Assembly (NCBI RefSeq): GCF_009601685.2
Contig: NZ_CP045701.2
Location: 2,480,001 to 2,544,000, forward strand
DNA from: Pseudomonas brassicacearum
GTDB lineage: Bacteria > Pseudomonadota > Gammaproteobacteria > Pseudomonadales > Pseudomonadaceae
Direction: 5' to 3'
DNA length: 64,000 bases
The translations under genes and the position numbers were made by a program. Positions within the stretch are counted from its first letter, which is position 1; each line of letters begins with the position of its first letter. The notes under the pieces were generated by a model, which saw nothing but the letters and a program-made list of their open reading frames with translations, searched no databases and was not told where the DNA came from. Below are positions 37,023 to 44,995 of this stretch, piece by piece.

Positions 37023-37226
37023 GTGGGGTGTTTCCTTTTTCAAGCGCGCCCCAGCGTGCAGCCACTGGCCGGCCCTGGACGCGGTCCGCCGGAGGGGCTC
37101 GACAGATGGTGCGCCGTGCCCCCTTAATGCCGCCAGTCTAGAGGTCGCCGTTGGGTGGGCCTATGCCATAACTGTTCAGCGATGCTGGCGTTTTTTGCCA
37201 TCGGGGAAGTGGGGGAAACTGGGTTT

Positions 37227-38240
37227 ATGCGGGAAAAGGATTCGGTCGCGGTCTACTTCGTGCACACCATGATCCATGCGCTGCGGGACCAGCCTCAACG
37301 GCTGGCGGCGATACTGGCCGAGGCCGGCATCGACCCGGCGTTGCTGGGGCAGCCTGAGGCCAGGGTTTCAGCGAGTGCATTTGCCGCGTTGTGGCTGATT
37401 CAGATTCGCGAACTGCAGGACGAGTTCTTCCAGCTGGATTCCCACGGCATGCCGGTCGGCAGTTTTGCCCTGATTTGCCGGGGGTTGATTCAGGAGCCCG
37501 ACCTGGGCAAGGCCCTGCGCCAGTGCCTGGGCAACTTCGGATTGTTCCTGCGGGATTTTCGCGGCAGCCTCAGCGTGCGCGGCAAAAGGGCGGTGATCAG
37601 TCTACAAACGTGCTCGGCGGATCCCGTTGCCTGCCGTTTTGGTGAGGAAACGTTCCTTGTGCTGATGATCAGCCTGCTGTGCTGGTTGGGCGGGCGGCGC
37701 ATTCCCATCGATCGCGCGGACTTTCGTCAGTCGCGCCTGTCCCTCAGTGACGATGCGTTGCTCTGGGGCCCCAACCTGAGCTTTGGCGCCGAGCGCACGG
37801 AAATCGAATTCGCCAGCCGCTACCTGCGCTTGCCAGTTGTTCAGGACCTGGCCTCCCTCAAGGTATTTCTGCGCAGTGCGCCTCAATGGCTGGTGATCCG
37901 TTTTCGCAATCAGCATGGCCTGGCTACCCGGCTTCATCAGTGCCTGCGCCACAGCCATTACAGCCAGTGGCCCACCCTGGAAGCCTTCGCCAGTGACCTG
38001 CGGATGAGTCCCAGCACCTTGCGTCGACGCTTGGAGCGCGAAGGGAGTTCGTTCCAGGAAATCAAGGACGAGGTCCGCCGTGGGCTGGCCGTCGAGCTGC
38101 TGCGCCAGACCGACAGCAGCATCAGTGACATCGCCGAGCGGACTGGCTTTCAGGAGCCCAGCGCCTTCCATCGTGCCTTCAAGAAATGGACCGGCGAAAG
38201 CCCCGGTCGCTATCGCGCACGCTTCCAGCGGTCGGCATGA
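37227..38240 (+). CDS. AraC-family transcriptional regulator (OruR/ArgR-like architecture)
   Basis: 337 aa. A ~200-residue N-terminal domain of the 'arabinose-binding' type (SFALICRGLIQEPDLGKALR) precedes a C-terminal AraC HTH pair (LRMSPSTLRRRLEREGSSFQ and ISDIAERTGFQEPSAFHRAF, then KKWTGESPGRYR). ATG 37227 is preferred over the GTG at 37155 for family length and because GGGGGA lies upstream. The 3' end overlaps the convergent luxR-type gene by 62 nt. It likely regulates the divergent 3-hydroxyacyl-CoA dehydrogenase gene. Confidence 0.9.
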   Translation: MREKDSVAVYFVHTMIHALRDQPQRLAAILAEAGIDPALLGQPEARVSASAFAALWLIQIRELQDEFFQLDSHGMPVGSFALICRGLIQEPDLGKALRQCLGNFGLFLRDFRGSLSVRGKRAVISLQTCSADPVACRFGEETFLVLMISLLCWLGGRRIPIDRADFRQSRLSLSDDALLWGPNLSFGAERTEIEFASRYLRLPVVQDLASLKVFLRSAPQWLVIRFRNQHGLATRLHQCLRHSHYSQWPTLEAFASDLRMSPSTLRRRLEREGSSFQEIKDEVRRGLAVELLRQTDSSISDIAERTGFQEPSAFHRAFKKWTGESPGRYRARFQRSA

Positions 38241-38997
38241 CCAACCCACAGGCCACCGCAGCACTGACGGCCTGTTGGCGGCTTACCGAACCCAGCTTGC
38301 GTCGCGCATTGAGCAGGTGGAAATCGATGGTGCGTTCGGAACAGGTCAGGATGTGGCTGATTTCCCAGGTGGTCTTGCCTTCGCTGGCCCAGTACAGGCA
38401 GTCCATTTCCTTGGGCGTCAGGTCCTGGCGCGGTTGGGCAGGCCGGTGCAACTGATGTCGTATCCCGGCGAGCAGGTAGGGAATGAGCATGAACAGTTGA
38501 TAAACGGCGGGGTTGGAAAATCCCTTCTGTTCGGTGATCTGTGTGTCGTCGAAGGCCACGCTCAGGGTTCCCCTGAGCATTTCGTAGCGCAGCGGGATAC
38601 TCACGCCGCTTCGCAGGCCGTGTTGCTCGCGTTGCTCCCAGAAGTGCCGGGAGCGTCCCCGGGCGCGCCGTCGTTCGCTGTCCCAGAAAAGCGGCACCAG
38701 TTCGCGTCGACAGTGCCTGAGGATCGGGTCGATCTCGATCAGCCCGTCACAGCGGTAGTGTTCCAGCCAGTGTTTGGGAAAGGTGGTGATGAGGCCGGCG
38801 AGGGGGTCGGTATCCCTGGGCGCTATCGGCCCCAGGCTGATGAGGTAGCTGCCGAAGCCGAGTTGGCGCAGCACTTTGTTCAACAGGCGCTCCCAATCGC
38901 AACGGTTGGCATCCTTGGCGAGGCTCGTGAAGGCGGTCAGCGTAGCGGCACGCTCGGCCTGGGTCCGGCCGCAGGCGGGGGAGTGGTGTTTGTCCAT
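38179..38997 (-). CDS. LuxR-type quorum-sensing regulator with intact AHL pocket
   Basis: 272 aa. The N-terminal autoinducer-binding domain keeps the residues conserved in TraR/LasR at correct spacing: W77, Y81 (HWLEHY), D90-P91 (EIDP), W105 (LFWDS) and a Gly at 131 (HGLRSGVSIPL). The C-terminal LuxR HTH reads LTPKEMDCLYWASEGKTTWE, then CSERTIDFHLLNARRKL. So it should bind an acyl- or aryl-homoserine lactone. It is downstream of trpE/trpG-like genes on the same strand and faces the AraC gene, overlapping its end. A lux-box-like site sits ~2.7 kb upstream, before the biosynthetic operon. Confidence 0.92.
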   Translation of the reverse strand: MDKHHSPACGRTQAERAATLTAFTSLAKDANRCDWERLLNKVLRQLGFGSYLISLGPIAPRDTDPLAGLITTFPKHWLEHYRCDGLIEIDPILRHCRRELVPLFWDSERRRARGRSRHFWEQREQHGLRSGVSIPLRYEMLRGTLSVAFDDTQITEQKGFSNPAVYQLFMLIPYLLAGIRHQLHRPAQPRQDLTPKEMDCLYWASEGKTTWEISHILTCSERTIDFHLLNARRKLGSVSRQQAVSAAVACGLVMPTAGSVRDSDRGFRRSIS

Positions 38998-39049
38998 AAA
39001 CGGATCGCTCTAGTTCTAGCAGGAATGAAGCAGTCGGAGCACGGGAAAG

Positions 39050-39067
39050 AAGGGGCGCATGCCCCTT
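39050..39067 (-). terminator. Terminator-like hairpin after trpG-like gene
   Basis: AAGGGGC-ATGC-GCCCCTT on the minus strand, 10 nt downstream of the trpG-like stop, followed by CTTTCCC. The stem is 7 bp and GC-rich but the U-tract is short, so it may only partly separate trpEG from luxR. Confidence 0.45.
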
Positions 39068-39076
39068 CCGAGTGGA

Positions 39077-39661
39077 TTACTTGTGCACGTAACACCGGAT
39101 GAAACTGCGGAACAGGTCCAGGCCGTTTTCGGTGAGGATGCTTTCTGGGTGGAACTGCACGCCCTCCACCGGCAGGTGGCGATGGCGCACGCCCATGACA
39201 TAGCCGTCGTCCGTGGACCTGGAGGTGATCTCCAGGCAGTCGGGTAACGGCTGGTCGCTGATCATCAACGAGTGGTAGCGGGTCGCCCGTATCGCCTGTG
39301 CTTGCGTGTGGTCATAGACGCCCTTGCCATCGTTCTCGATCGTGCTCACCTTGCCATGCATCACGTGCGGAGCCCGGCAAACCTGGGCACCGAAGGCCAG
39401 GCCGATGGCCTGGTGACCCAGGCACACGCCCAACAACGGCAGGCGCCCCTGAAAGTGCTTGATCACTTCGATGTAGCCCACATCGGCCGGATGCCCGGGC
39501 CCAGGGCCCAGCACGCAGAAATCCGGCGAGAACGCTTCAATGCGCTGGATGAGGTCTGGTACGTCGTGACGCTCGACGTGGGTTTCCAGCCCCAGTTGTT
39601 CCAGGTACTGGCTGATGATGAAGACGAAGCTGTCATAGGCGTCGATCAAGAATACTTTCAC
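39077..39661 (-). CDS. Anthranilate synthase component II-like glutamine amidotransferase (TrpG-like)
   Basis: 194 aa class I glutamine amidotransferase delivering ammonia to its TrpE-like partner. The triad is visible: Cys80 (LLGVCLGHQAIG), His171 and Glu173 (VQFHPES). LGPGPGHP is the oxyanion loop. It starts with GTG overlapping the stop of the TrpE-like gene (GTGA), so the subunits are coupled. Because it sits inside a LuxR-linked biosynthetic locus, I think it feeds chorismate into a specialised product and not into tryptophan, but the sequence alone does not prove that. Confidence 0.9.
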   Translation of the reverse strand: MKVFLIDAYDSFVFIISQYLEQLGLETHVERHDVPDLIQRIEAFSPDFCVLGPGPGHPADVGYIEVIKHFQGRLPLLGVCLGHQAIGLAFGAQVCRAPHVMHGKVSTIENDGKGVYDHTQAQAIRATRYHSLMISDQPLPDCLEITSRSTDDGYVMGVRHRHLPVEGVQFHPESILTENGLDLFRSFIRCYVHK

Positions 39662-41169
39662 AGTGCGATCTCCTGGCCGGTCACCGCCCGGTAGACGGAA
39701 CCCATCTTGTACAGCGTCTCTTTCCACTCAAGTTCAGGTACCGAATCGGCCACCACGCCGGCGGATGCACGCAAGTGGTACGTACCCTCGTCGAAGACCG
39801 TGGAGCGAATGCACAAGGCGGTGTTGACGCTGCCATCGAAGCCGACCAGGCCAAGGGCCCCGGCATAAATGCCGCGGCGGTTGCTCTCCATCCCCTCGAT
39901 CAGCTCCATCGCCCTGACCTTGGGCGCGCCGGACATGGTGCCCGCGGGGAACGATGCCTTGATCACGTCGTAGGCATCCAGGCCCGGGCGCAGCAAGCCG
40001 CGAACGTTCGACACCATGTGGTAGAGGTGCGAGTACTCTTCCACCAGCATGAACTCATCGACTTCCAGCGAGCCGGCCTGGCACACGCGACCGATATCGT
40101 TGCGACACAGGTCGATGAGCATCAGGTGTTCGGCGCGCTCCTTCTCGGAGCGGGTCAGCTCCAGGACCAATTCAGTCGGATCGACGCCAGGCTTCTTGCC
40201 CACGGTGCCGGCGATCGGGCGCATCTCGATCAAGTCGTCCTTGATCCTGACGAACAGCTCGGGACTGGCGCCGATCAGGTCGATGCCGCCCACGTGGGCC
40301 AGGTACATATAGGGGGAAGGGTTGCGCAGGCGCAGGTTCTGGTACACATCGAACGGCGAAACCTGCGAGCGGATGCGAATCTCATGGCCGAGCTGGATCT
40401 GGTAGACGTCGCCGGCGCGGATGTGCTCCATCGCCACTTCGACACGCTCGACGAATTGCTCCGGCGTCACCGTGCGCTCTTCCTCGAAGGCCTCAGGGTA
40501 CGGTAGTGGAGCCAGCGCCTCGGATGCCGGGGTTGTGCTCAGGAAAGGGTAGTCCTCCAACGTACGGGGTGACCACAGATCGTGGTTGTTGATCAGGGTT
40601 TCGACGATGCCGTTGCTGTGGAAATAAACCAGGGTCTGATAGACCGACAGGGCAATGAGCGGGTAGTCGTAGGTCTGTTTGGCCAGATCGGGAAGTCGCT
40701 CGATCAGGCGAACGCAGTCGTAGGAGAAATAGCCGAAGAAGGCCAGGCTGGCAGGGGCATTGGACGCAGGCTGGAACGTTGCCTGGATAGCCCGGAGCAG
40801 GTTCCACGCTGCCTCGCTGTCGGGTAGATGGATCTTGTGTTCCTGATCGACCTGCATGCCCGCTTGCCGCAGGCTGGCGGACAAATGTTCACACAGGGCG
40901 GGGCAGCCTCGCAGTTGGGCCTGGCCCTCATCGATACACACTTCGAAAAGCGGTTCGAGGCCGATGATCGTCGCCCGGCGATCGCGGCTTGGGCCGGACA
41001 GTGATTCAAGAATGAAAACAGACTCGCGACCCAGTTGTTCCAATGCATTTGCATATATGCCAAGTGCATCCGTAGGTCGACGTTCTTCGCGACGAAGAAC
41101 ATTCACGCCAATTAAATTTTTATTCACGGTTAATACCATTTTCAAGGTGCAACGATTCAGGCACTCCAT
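39658..41169 (-). CDS. Anthranilate synthase component I-like chorismate enzyme (TrpE-like)
   Basis: 503 aa. The chorismate-binding domain has MRPIAGTVGKKP (PIAGT at 318-322), DLCRNDIGRV, and KASFPAGTMSGAPKVRAMEL. PIAGT, with Ala, is typical of anthranilate synthases; PabB enzymes have a catalytic Lys there (PIKGT). An ILES motif at 53-56 resembles the Trp-feedback site of TrpE, so feedback control may remain. The start is uncertain: ATG 41169 or ATG 41139, neither with a clear ribosome site. It is divergent from the aryl-CoA ligase operon across 614 nt. Confidence 0.9.
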   Translation of the reverse strand: MECLNRCTLKMVLTVNKNLIGVNVLRREERRPTDALGIYANALEQLGRESVFILESLSGPSRDRRATIIGLEPLFEVCIDEGQAQLRGCPALCEHLSASLRQAGMQVDQEHKIHLPDSEAAWNLLRAIQATFQPASNAPASLAFFGYFSYDCVRLIERLPDLAKQTYDYPLIALSVYQTLVYFHSNGIVETLINNHDLWSPRTLEDYPFLSTTPASEALAPLPYPEAFEEERTVTPEQFVERVEVAMEHIRAGDVYQIQLGHEIRIRSQVSPFDVYQNLRLRNPSPYMYLAHVGGIDLIGASPELFVRIKDDLIEMRPIAGTVGKKPGVDPTELVLELTRSEKERAEHLMLIDLCRNDIGRVCQAGSLEVDEFMLVEEYSHLYHMVSNVRGLLRPGLDAYDVIKASFPAGTMSGAPKVRAMELIEGMESNRRGIYAGALGLVGFDGSVNTALCIRSTVFDEGTYHLRASAGVVADSVPELEWKETLYKMGSVYRAVTGQEIAL

Positions 41170-41521
41170 TAAGAGAGCGCCACGGGAATATAAAGCGCGC
41201 AGGCACTTTAAATACGTGTTGACGGATATCCTGAATAGACGGGGCGGACGCTTTTCATGTCGTGCGCACTACGAGGCGTGCAATGGATTGCAGCCAGGCG
41301 AAGCGCAGGGCACAAGGCGCGAGCGCCTTCGATTCAGTGGGGAAAGATCAGGACGTTGCTGGCAAGCAGCAGACAGGCTCCGGTCTTCGCTGGATTAGCG
41401 ACGCCAGATATTGCTTTTGAAGATGGCCAGAATGGCCCGGGAACAGCTGTCGGGATAGCTGTGGGAGGAACTGATAGCAGAAAGGTGATAGTACATTTTT
41501 AGACATCCCAGTCTTGGCTAA

Positions 41522-41546
41522 GCACTGCGGGAATAATTGGCAGTGC
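41522..41546. repeat. Perfect inverted repeat in the divergent biosynthetic promoter region
   Basis: GCACTGC (41522-41528) and GCAGTGC (41540-41546) form a perfect 7-bp dyad with 11 nt between arms, in the 614-nt gene-free region 41170-41783. It may be a regulator site for the trpE-like side. Apart from this dyad and the lux-box-like site I see nothing else in that gap. Confidence 0.4.
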
Positions 41547-41690
41547 GGCGAAATTACCAGCGTGCCCTAGGGCTGTCAACTGCTGAGGGAATATTAATCT
41601 TTCATGCATTTCTGAATAGCGACGGGGCGAAGCGCTATCCCTACGCGTATGTAACCGCGCGTGCTTTTAACAAGAAACGGGTGCGCGCAC

Positions 41691-41735
41691 AACTGTGCAA
41701 TAGCGCAGCTGGGTATTTGTAAGTTCTGTTACTAA
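41691..41735 (+). promoter_or_regulatory. Lux-box-like operator with -10 element
   Basis: AACTGTGCAATAGCGCAGCT (41691-41710) is an imperfect palindrome with the CT-N12-AG frame of las/rhl/lux boxes (CTGTGC / GCGCAG arms, one mismatch). A TACTAA (41730-41735) lies where a -10 would be if the box is centred near -42.5, the class II position of LuxR activators. The predicted start of transcription (~41743) is 41 nt before the ligase ATG. Found by eye, not tested. Confidence 0.6.
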
Positions 41736-41783
41736 CGTAGCGGCCGTTGAGTTCCAGTAACCCATCAAACCTGAGCGGCTGAA

Positions 41784-43136
41784 ATGAAAGAGCATTTAGA
41801 GACATTCAAGAAGCGGTACGATCCGATTCATCAGGCCTATTGGACCGACGTCCTCAGCGACACGGCGCTGGCGGCCTGGCACCAGGAACAGTTACGGGAA
41901 GTGATCGGCCACGTGAAGCGGTCTTCGCCGTTCTATTCCAGGCACCTTGCCCAGGTCGACGAGCGTTCGCTGACCTTGGATGAGCTCGCCACCTTGCCAT
42001 TCACGACCAAGGATGATCTGCGCGAGGCAGGCTTCGACATCTTGTCCGGCCCGCTGGAAGACAGCATCTTCTATTACGAGACCACGGGGACCACCGGGCC
42101 CGCCACGCCATGCCCGCGGGACCGCAAGGAAAGCTATGCGAGCAATCGCCAGCTGGCGATGGCCTACCAGGCCGTGATCGAAAAGCATTTTCCGGGCGAA
42201 AAGACCGTGGTCGGCATCATGGGGCCAACCGAGGTCCATTCCTTTGGTGACACCCTGGGCGATGTCTGCACCCAGCTCGACCTGTGCAATGCCAAGATCT
42301 GGCCGCACTCGCCGGTGATCGGTTGGCCCAAGGCACTGCAACTGCTCAAGGACCTGCGGATCGGCGTGCTCGCATCGGCGCCGGGGCTGTTGCTGGCCAT
42401 GGCCAAGGAAGCCGAGCGCCAAGGCTTGAACCCACGCGAGGACTTCGCCCTGCGTGCGTTCATGATGAGCGGCGAGCTGTGCACGCCTGCGTTGAAGAAC
42501 AACCTCTACAGCCTGTGGGGCGCGCAGGCCTACAACAGCCTGTATGGCTCCCAGGAGGCGATGATCATCGCGGCCTGCAACGCCAACGACCAGTTGGTGC
42601 CTCATCGCCTCAACTACATCATCGAAGTGCTCGATCCCAAATCCGGGGAAAGCCTGGGCGACACCGGCGACGGTGAGTTGTGCGTGACCATGCTGATCCC
42701 TGGCAGCAAGCCGTTGATTCGCTACCGCACGGGCGACCTGGTCTCGATCCAGTCGCGCCCCGGCTATGGGCAATCGATGCGCCAGACCGTCAAGGTCGTC
42801 GGTCGGGTGAAGGATGCCGTGCAACTGAACGATCGCGCCTTCTCGGCCGCACAGATCGAGCAGGCGCTGCTTGAAGGCGTCGAACAATGCCTTGGCTACC
42901 AGATCATCCTCAGTCGCGCCAATGATCGCGACACCGTCATCGCCAAGCTGGAAATGTCGCGCTTCTTCGAGGGCGATCGTGGGCGCCTGGTGCTGCTGAT
43001 CAAGGAGCGCCTGCGCGAACGGCTGGGGGTCGATGCCACGGTCATGGTGGTGGGCGATCTGGCCGAGCACGTGAACCTTGGCAGTTGGTTCAGCTGGAAA
43101 GAAGCGCGCATCGTCGACCAGCGTCAAGGCCAGTGA
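41784..43136 (+). CDS. Phenylacetate-CoA-ligase-like (PaaK/CapK family) adenylating enzyme
   Basis: 450 aa, the compact PaaK-type ANL fold. N-terminal HVKRSSPFYSRHL, P-loop YYETTGTTGPATPCPR (TTGTTG at 100-105), SLYGSQEAMII, and the adenylate-binding YRTGDLV. This length and fold are used by enzymes that activate aryl acids as CoA thioesters or adenylates. With the divergent TrpE/TrpG-like pair, anthranilate is the natural guess for substrate. First gene of a six-gene operon behind the lux-box-like site; the next gene begins 8 nt after its stop. Confidence 0.88.
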   Translation: MKEHLETFKKRYDPIHQAYWTDVLSDTALAAWHQEQLREVIGHVKRSSPFYSRHLAQVDERSLTLDELATLPFTTKDDLREAGFDILSGPLEDSIFYYETTGTTGPATPCPRDRKESYASNRQLAMAYQAVIEKHFPGEKTVVGIMGPTEVHSFGDTLGDVCTQLDLCNAKIWPHSPVIGWPKALQLLKDLRIGVLASAPGLLLAMAKEAERQGLNPREDFALRAFMMSGELCTPALKNNLYSLWGAQAYNSLYGSQEAMIIAACNANDQLVPHRLNYIIEVLDPKSGESLGDTGDGELCVTMLIPGSKPLIRYRTGDLVSIQSRPGYGQSMRQTVKVVGRVKDAVQLNDRAFSAAQIEQALLEGVEQCLGYQIILSRANDRDTVIAKLEMSRFFEGDRGRLVLLIKERLRERLGVDATVMVVGDLAEHVNLGSWFSWKEARIVDQRQGQ

Positions 43137-43144
43137 GGTCAGCG

Positions 43145-43690
43145 ATGAGCCTGTCTGTTCGCGTGATCGACCACGCCAATGAGCTGTTCGAGTCCGTCAG
43201 GCACCTCAGGAGTCGCTACCTGGGGACCAACCCGGCACGGGAGGATGACTTCGAGCGAAGGGAGCAGGTGCGTGATGCCTTGTCCTATCACCTGGTCTAC
43301 CTGGACAAGGACGAAGTGGTCGGGACGTTGCGCGTCACCCCGCTGGGGCATGGCCTGAGCTTCGTCGAGCGAGCGGTCGACGTGCAGGCCTATTTCGAAC
43401 AATCGACGGATGCCTTCGATGCCAATCGCCTGGTGCTGGACGAGCGATACCGGGGCGGGCGGCACCTGCGCCTGTTTCTCCTGCAAGCGGCCATTTGGCT
43501 GAAAGCCAACACCCACCTGCGATTCATCTCGGCACTGTGCCGCGGCCAATTGGCTGCGCTCTATGTCGGCCTGGGCGGGCGCGTGCTGGTGGATGACGTT
43601 ACCTGGACCGGGGAACAGGTCGAGCGGCGCTACAGCCTCGTGTACCTGGAACTCGAAAGTGTTTACCTCAATGTTAAAGGAGCCAATTGA
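43145..43690 (+). CDS. LuxI/FeeM-like GNAT-fold N-acyltransferase
   Basis: 181 aa. The sequence follows the autoinducer-synthase layout: VRHLRSRYL near the start (R22), RDALSYHLVYLD (D44, cf. LasI YDALSPYY), VVGTLRVTPL (R63, cf. GCWRIL), and DANRLVLDERYRGG (D92/R95 in place of the E-x-x-R of LuxI). The tryptophan of LuxI (W33 in LasI) is missing, so a classical SAM-dependent AHL synthase is not certain. N-acyl amino acid synthases (FeeM) share the same fold. It probably joins an acyl or aryl group to an amine. The ligase gene ends 8 nt upstream; the oxidase ATG is 1 nt downstream. Confidence 0.7.
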   Translation: MSLSVRVIDHANELFESVRHLRSRYLGTNPAREDDFERREQVRDALSYHLVYLDKDEVVGTLRVTPLGHGLSFVERAVDVQAYFEQSTDAFDANRLVLDERYRGGRHLRLFLLQAAIWLKANTHLRFISALCRGQLAALYVGLGGRVLVDDVTWTGEQVERRYSLVYLELESVYLNVKGAN

Positions 43691-43691
43691 A

Positions 43692-44375
43692 ATGCAAGCA
43701 TTCTTCAAGGAACTCGACGCTATCGTCGAAGCGGGCTGGGCCCAGATCAAGCAGGGCGCCTACTGGAAATTCAGCCTGGACAACCCGACGCCGCCAGCCC
43801 TCTACCAACAGCTCATGCTGCAGGTCTACCACTACACCCGCTACAACTCGGTGAACCAGGCCGCCTGTGCCTACAGTGCCGATCCAGAGGACACGACGCT
43901 GTTGCGCTTCGTCTACAAGCACGCCTTGGAAGAGTTGGGCCACGAGCGCATGGTGCTGCGTGACCTGGAGTCGGTCGGGCTGCTGCCGCAGGCCATGCCG
44001 GCGCCCCTGGCGCCGACCCAGGCACTGATCGCCTTTCTCAACGATGTGGCTATCCGCAAGGGGCCGATCGCTCGCCTGGGCTACAGCTACTGGGCCGAGG
44101 ACGTCTACGAGCACATCCAACCGATCCTGGAGCGGTTCCGTGCCGACCTGGGCTTGAAGGATGAGCAGATGACCTTCTTCGTCGCCCACTCGACCATCGA
44201 CGAGAAGCACGCCGAGGAAGTGCGTATGGCGATGCAGCGTGCGGTGAAGACCGAGGAGGATCGTCGCCAGATCAAGGAAGTGGCCCGCGTCACGTTGTGG
44301 CTGACCGGGCAGTTGATGGAAGAGGCTTTGCGTGCCTACCTGGCTGGCGAAGAAGGGTTGCGGGAGGCGTCCTGA
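43692..44375 (+). CDS. Heme-oxygenase-like diiron oxidase (HDO family)
   Basis: 227 aa, all-helical TenA/heme-oxygenase-like fold. Metal-ligand signatures of HDOs (UndA, SznF, RohS type) are visible: E81-L-G-H84 (LEELGHERMV), E136 (SYWAEDVYE) and H166-x3-D170-x2-H173 (AHSTIDEKHAEE). Such enzymes bind two irons and perform N-oxygenation, desaturation or C-C cleavage. The substrate here is unknown; an anthranilate-derived amine would suit N-oxidation. Tightly packed between the GNAT gene and the flavoprotein gene (3-nt gap). Confidence 0.85.
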   Translation: MQAFFKELDAIVEAGWAQIKQGAYWKFSLDNPTPPALYQQLMLQVYHYTRYNSVNQAACAYSADPEDTTLLRFVYKHALEELGHERMVLRDLESVGLLPQAMPAPLAPTQALIAFLNDVAIRKGPIARLGYSYWAEDVYEHIQPILERFRADLGLKDEQMTFFVAHSTIDEKHAEEVRMAMQRAVKTEEDRRQIKEVARVTLWLTGQLMEEALRAYLAGEEGLREAS

Positions 44376-44378
44376 ATC

Positions 44379-44990
44379 ATGAATCTGACCATCATTGTCG
44401 GGTCAAGCCGACCTGGTGGTGTCAGTGCACGGGTGGTGGCGCTGGTGCGCCGCCACCTGGGCGAGGAGGTCGCGGTCGATGACATCTGGCTCAAGGATTA
44501 CCGGATCGACTACTGCGACGCCGACAACGCCTGTTCCGACCAGGACTGCCAAGTGCAGGACGATGTCGGGCAGTTGGTGGCGCGGCTGGATCGCGCCGAT
44601 GCGGTGCTCTATCTCCCCGTCATGCACGCCTACGGCACCAACAGCCGCTTCCAGGCGTTTCTGGAACGAGTCGGCTATGGCTTCCTGCGGCCACGGGAGC
44701 GTCCGCTGCGCGACAAGCTCGCGGCGATTGCGGTCGTCGGCCGACGCTATGGACACACGGCGGTTTTCTCCCAGGTCGCGCTGAACGTGCTGCTCAACAA
44801 AATGATTCTGGTCGGCTCGGGATTTCCGCCGTGCTTCCAGACCCAACTGGCCCACGATCCCGAAGCGGAACAGGCCCTGCGCGAGACACTCGATCGGCTC
44901 TGCGAGCATCACTGTCGACTTAACCCCCCGGCACTTGCGACGGGCAAGCCGGAAAGAATCCTGCGGCCCATTCAATTTCAGAAGGGATAA
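44379..44990 (+). CDS. NAD(P)H-dependent FMN reductase / iron-sulfur flavoprotein-like
   Basis: 203 aa flavodoxin-fold protein. FMN phosphate loop VGSSRPGGVSARVV near the N-terminus; YLPVMHAYGTNSRFQAFLER is the ring-binding region. The Cys cluster C46-x5-C52-x4-C57 followed by DD resembles the Fe-S site of iron-sulfur flavoproteins, but one of the four usual cysteines is absent (Asp in place). It probably supplies electrons to the diiron oxidase, or reduces a nitroso/hydroxylamine intermediate. That role is inferred from gene order only. Confidence 0.8.
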   Translation: MNLTIIVGSSRPGGVSARVVALVRRHLGEEVAVDDIWLKDYRIDYCDADNACSDQDCQVQDDVGQLVARLDRADAVLYLPVMHAYGTNSRFQAFLERVGYGFLRPRERPLRDKLAAIAVVGRRYGHTAVFSQVALNVLLNKMILVGSGFPPCFQTQLAHDPEAEQALRETLDRLCEHHCRLNPPALATGKPERILRPIQFQKG

Positions 44991-44995
44991 CTGTC

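Noticed and set aside
39001..39024. CTAGTTCTAG dyad upstream of the luxR-type gene as a lux box
   Set aside because: It is a symmetric element but does not fit the CT-N12-AG frame and has no aligned -10.
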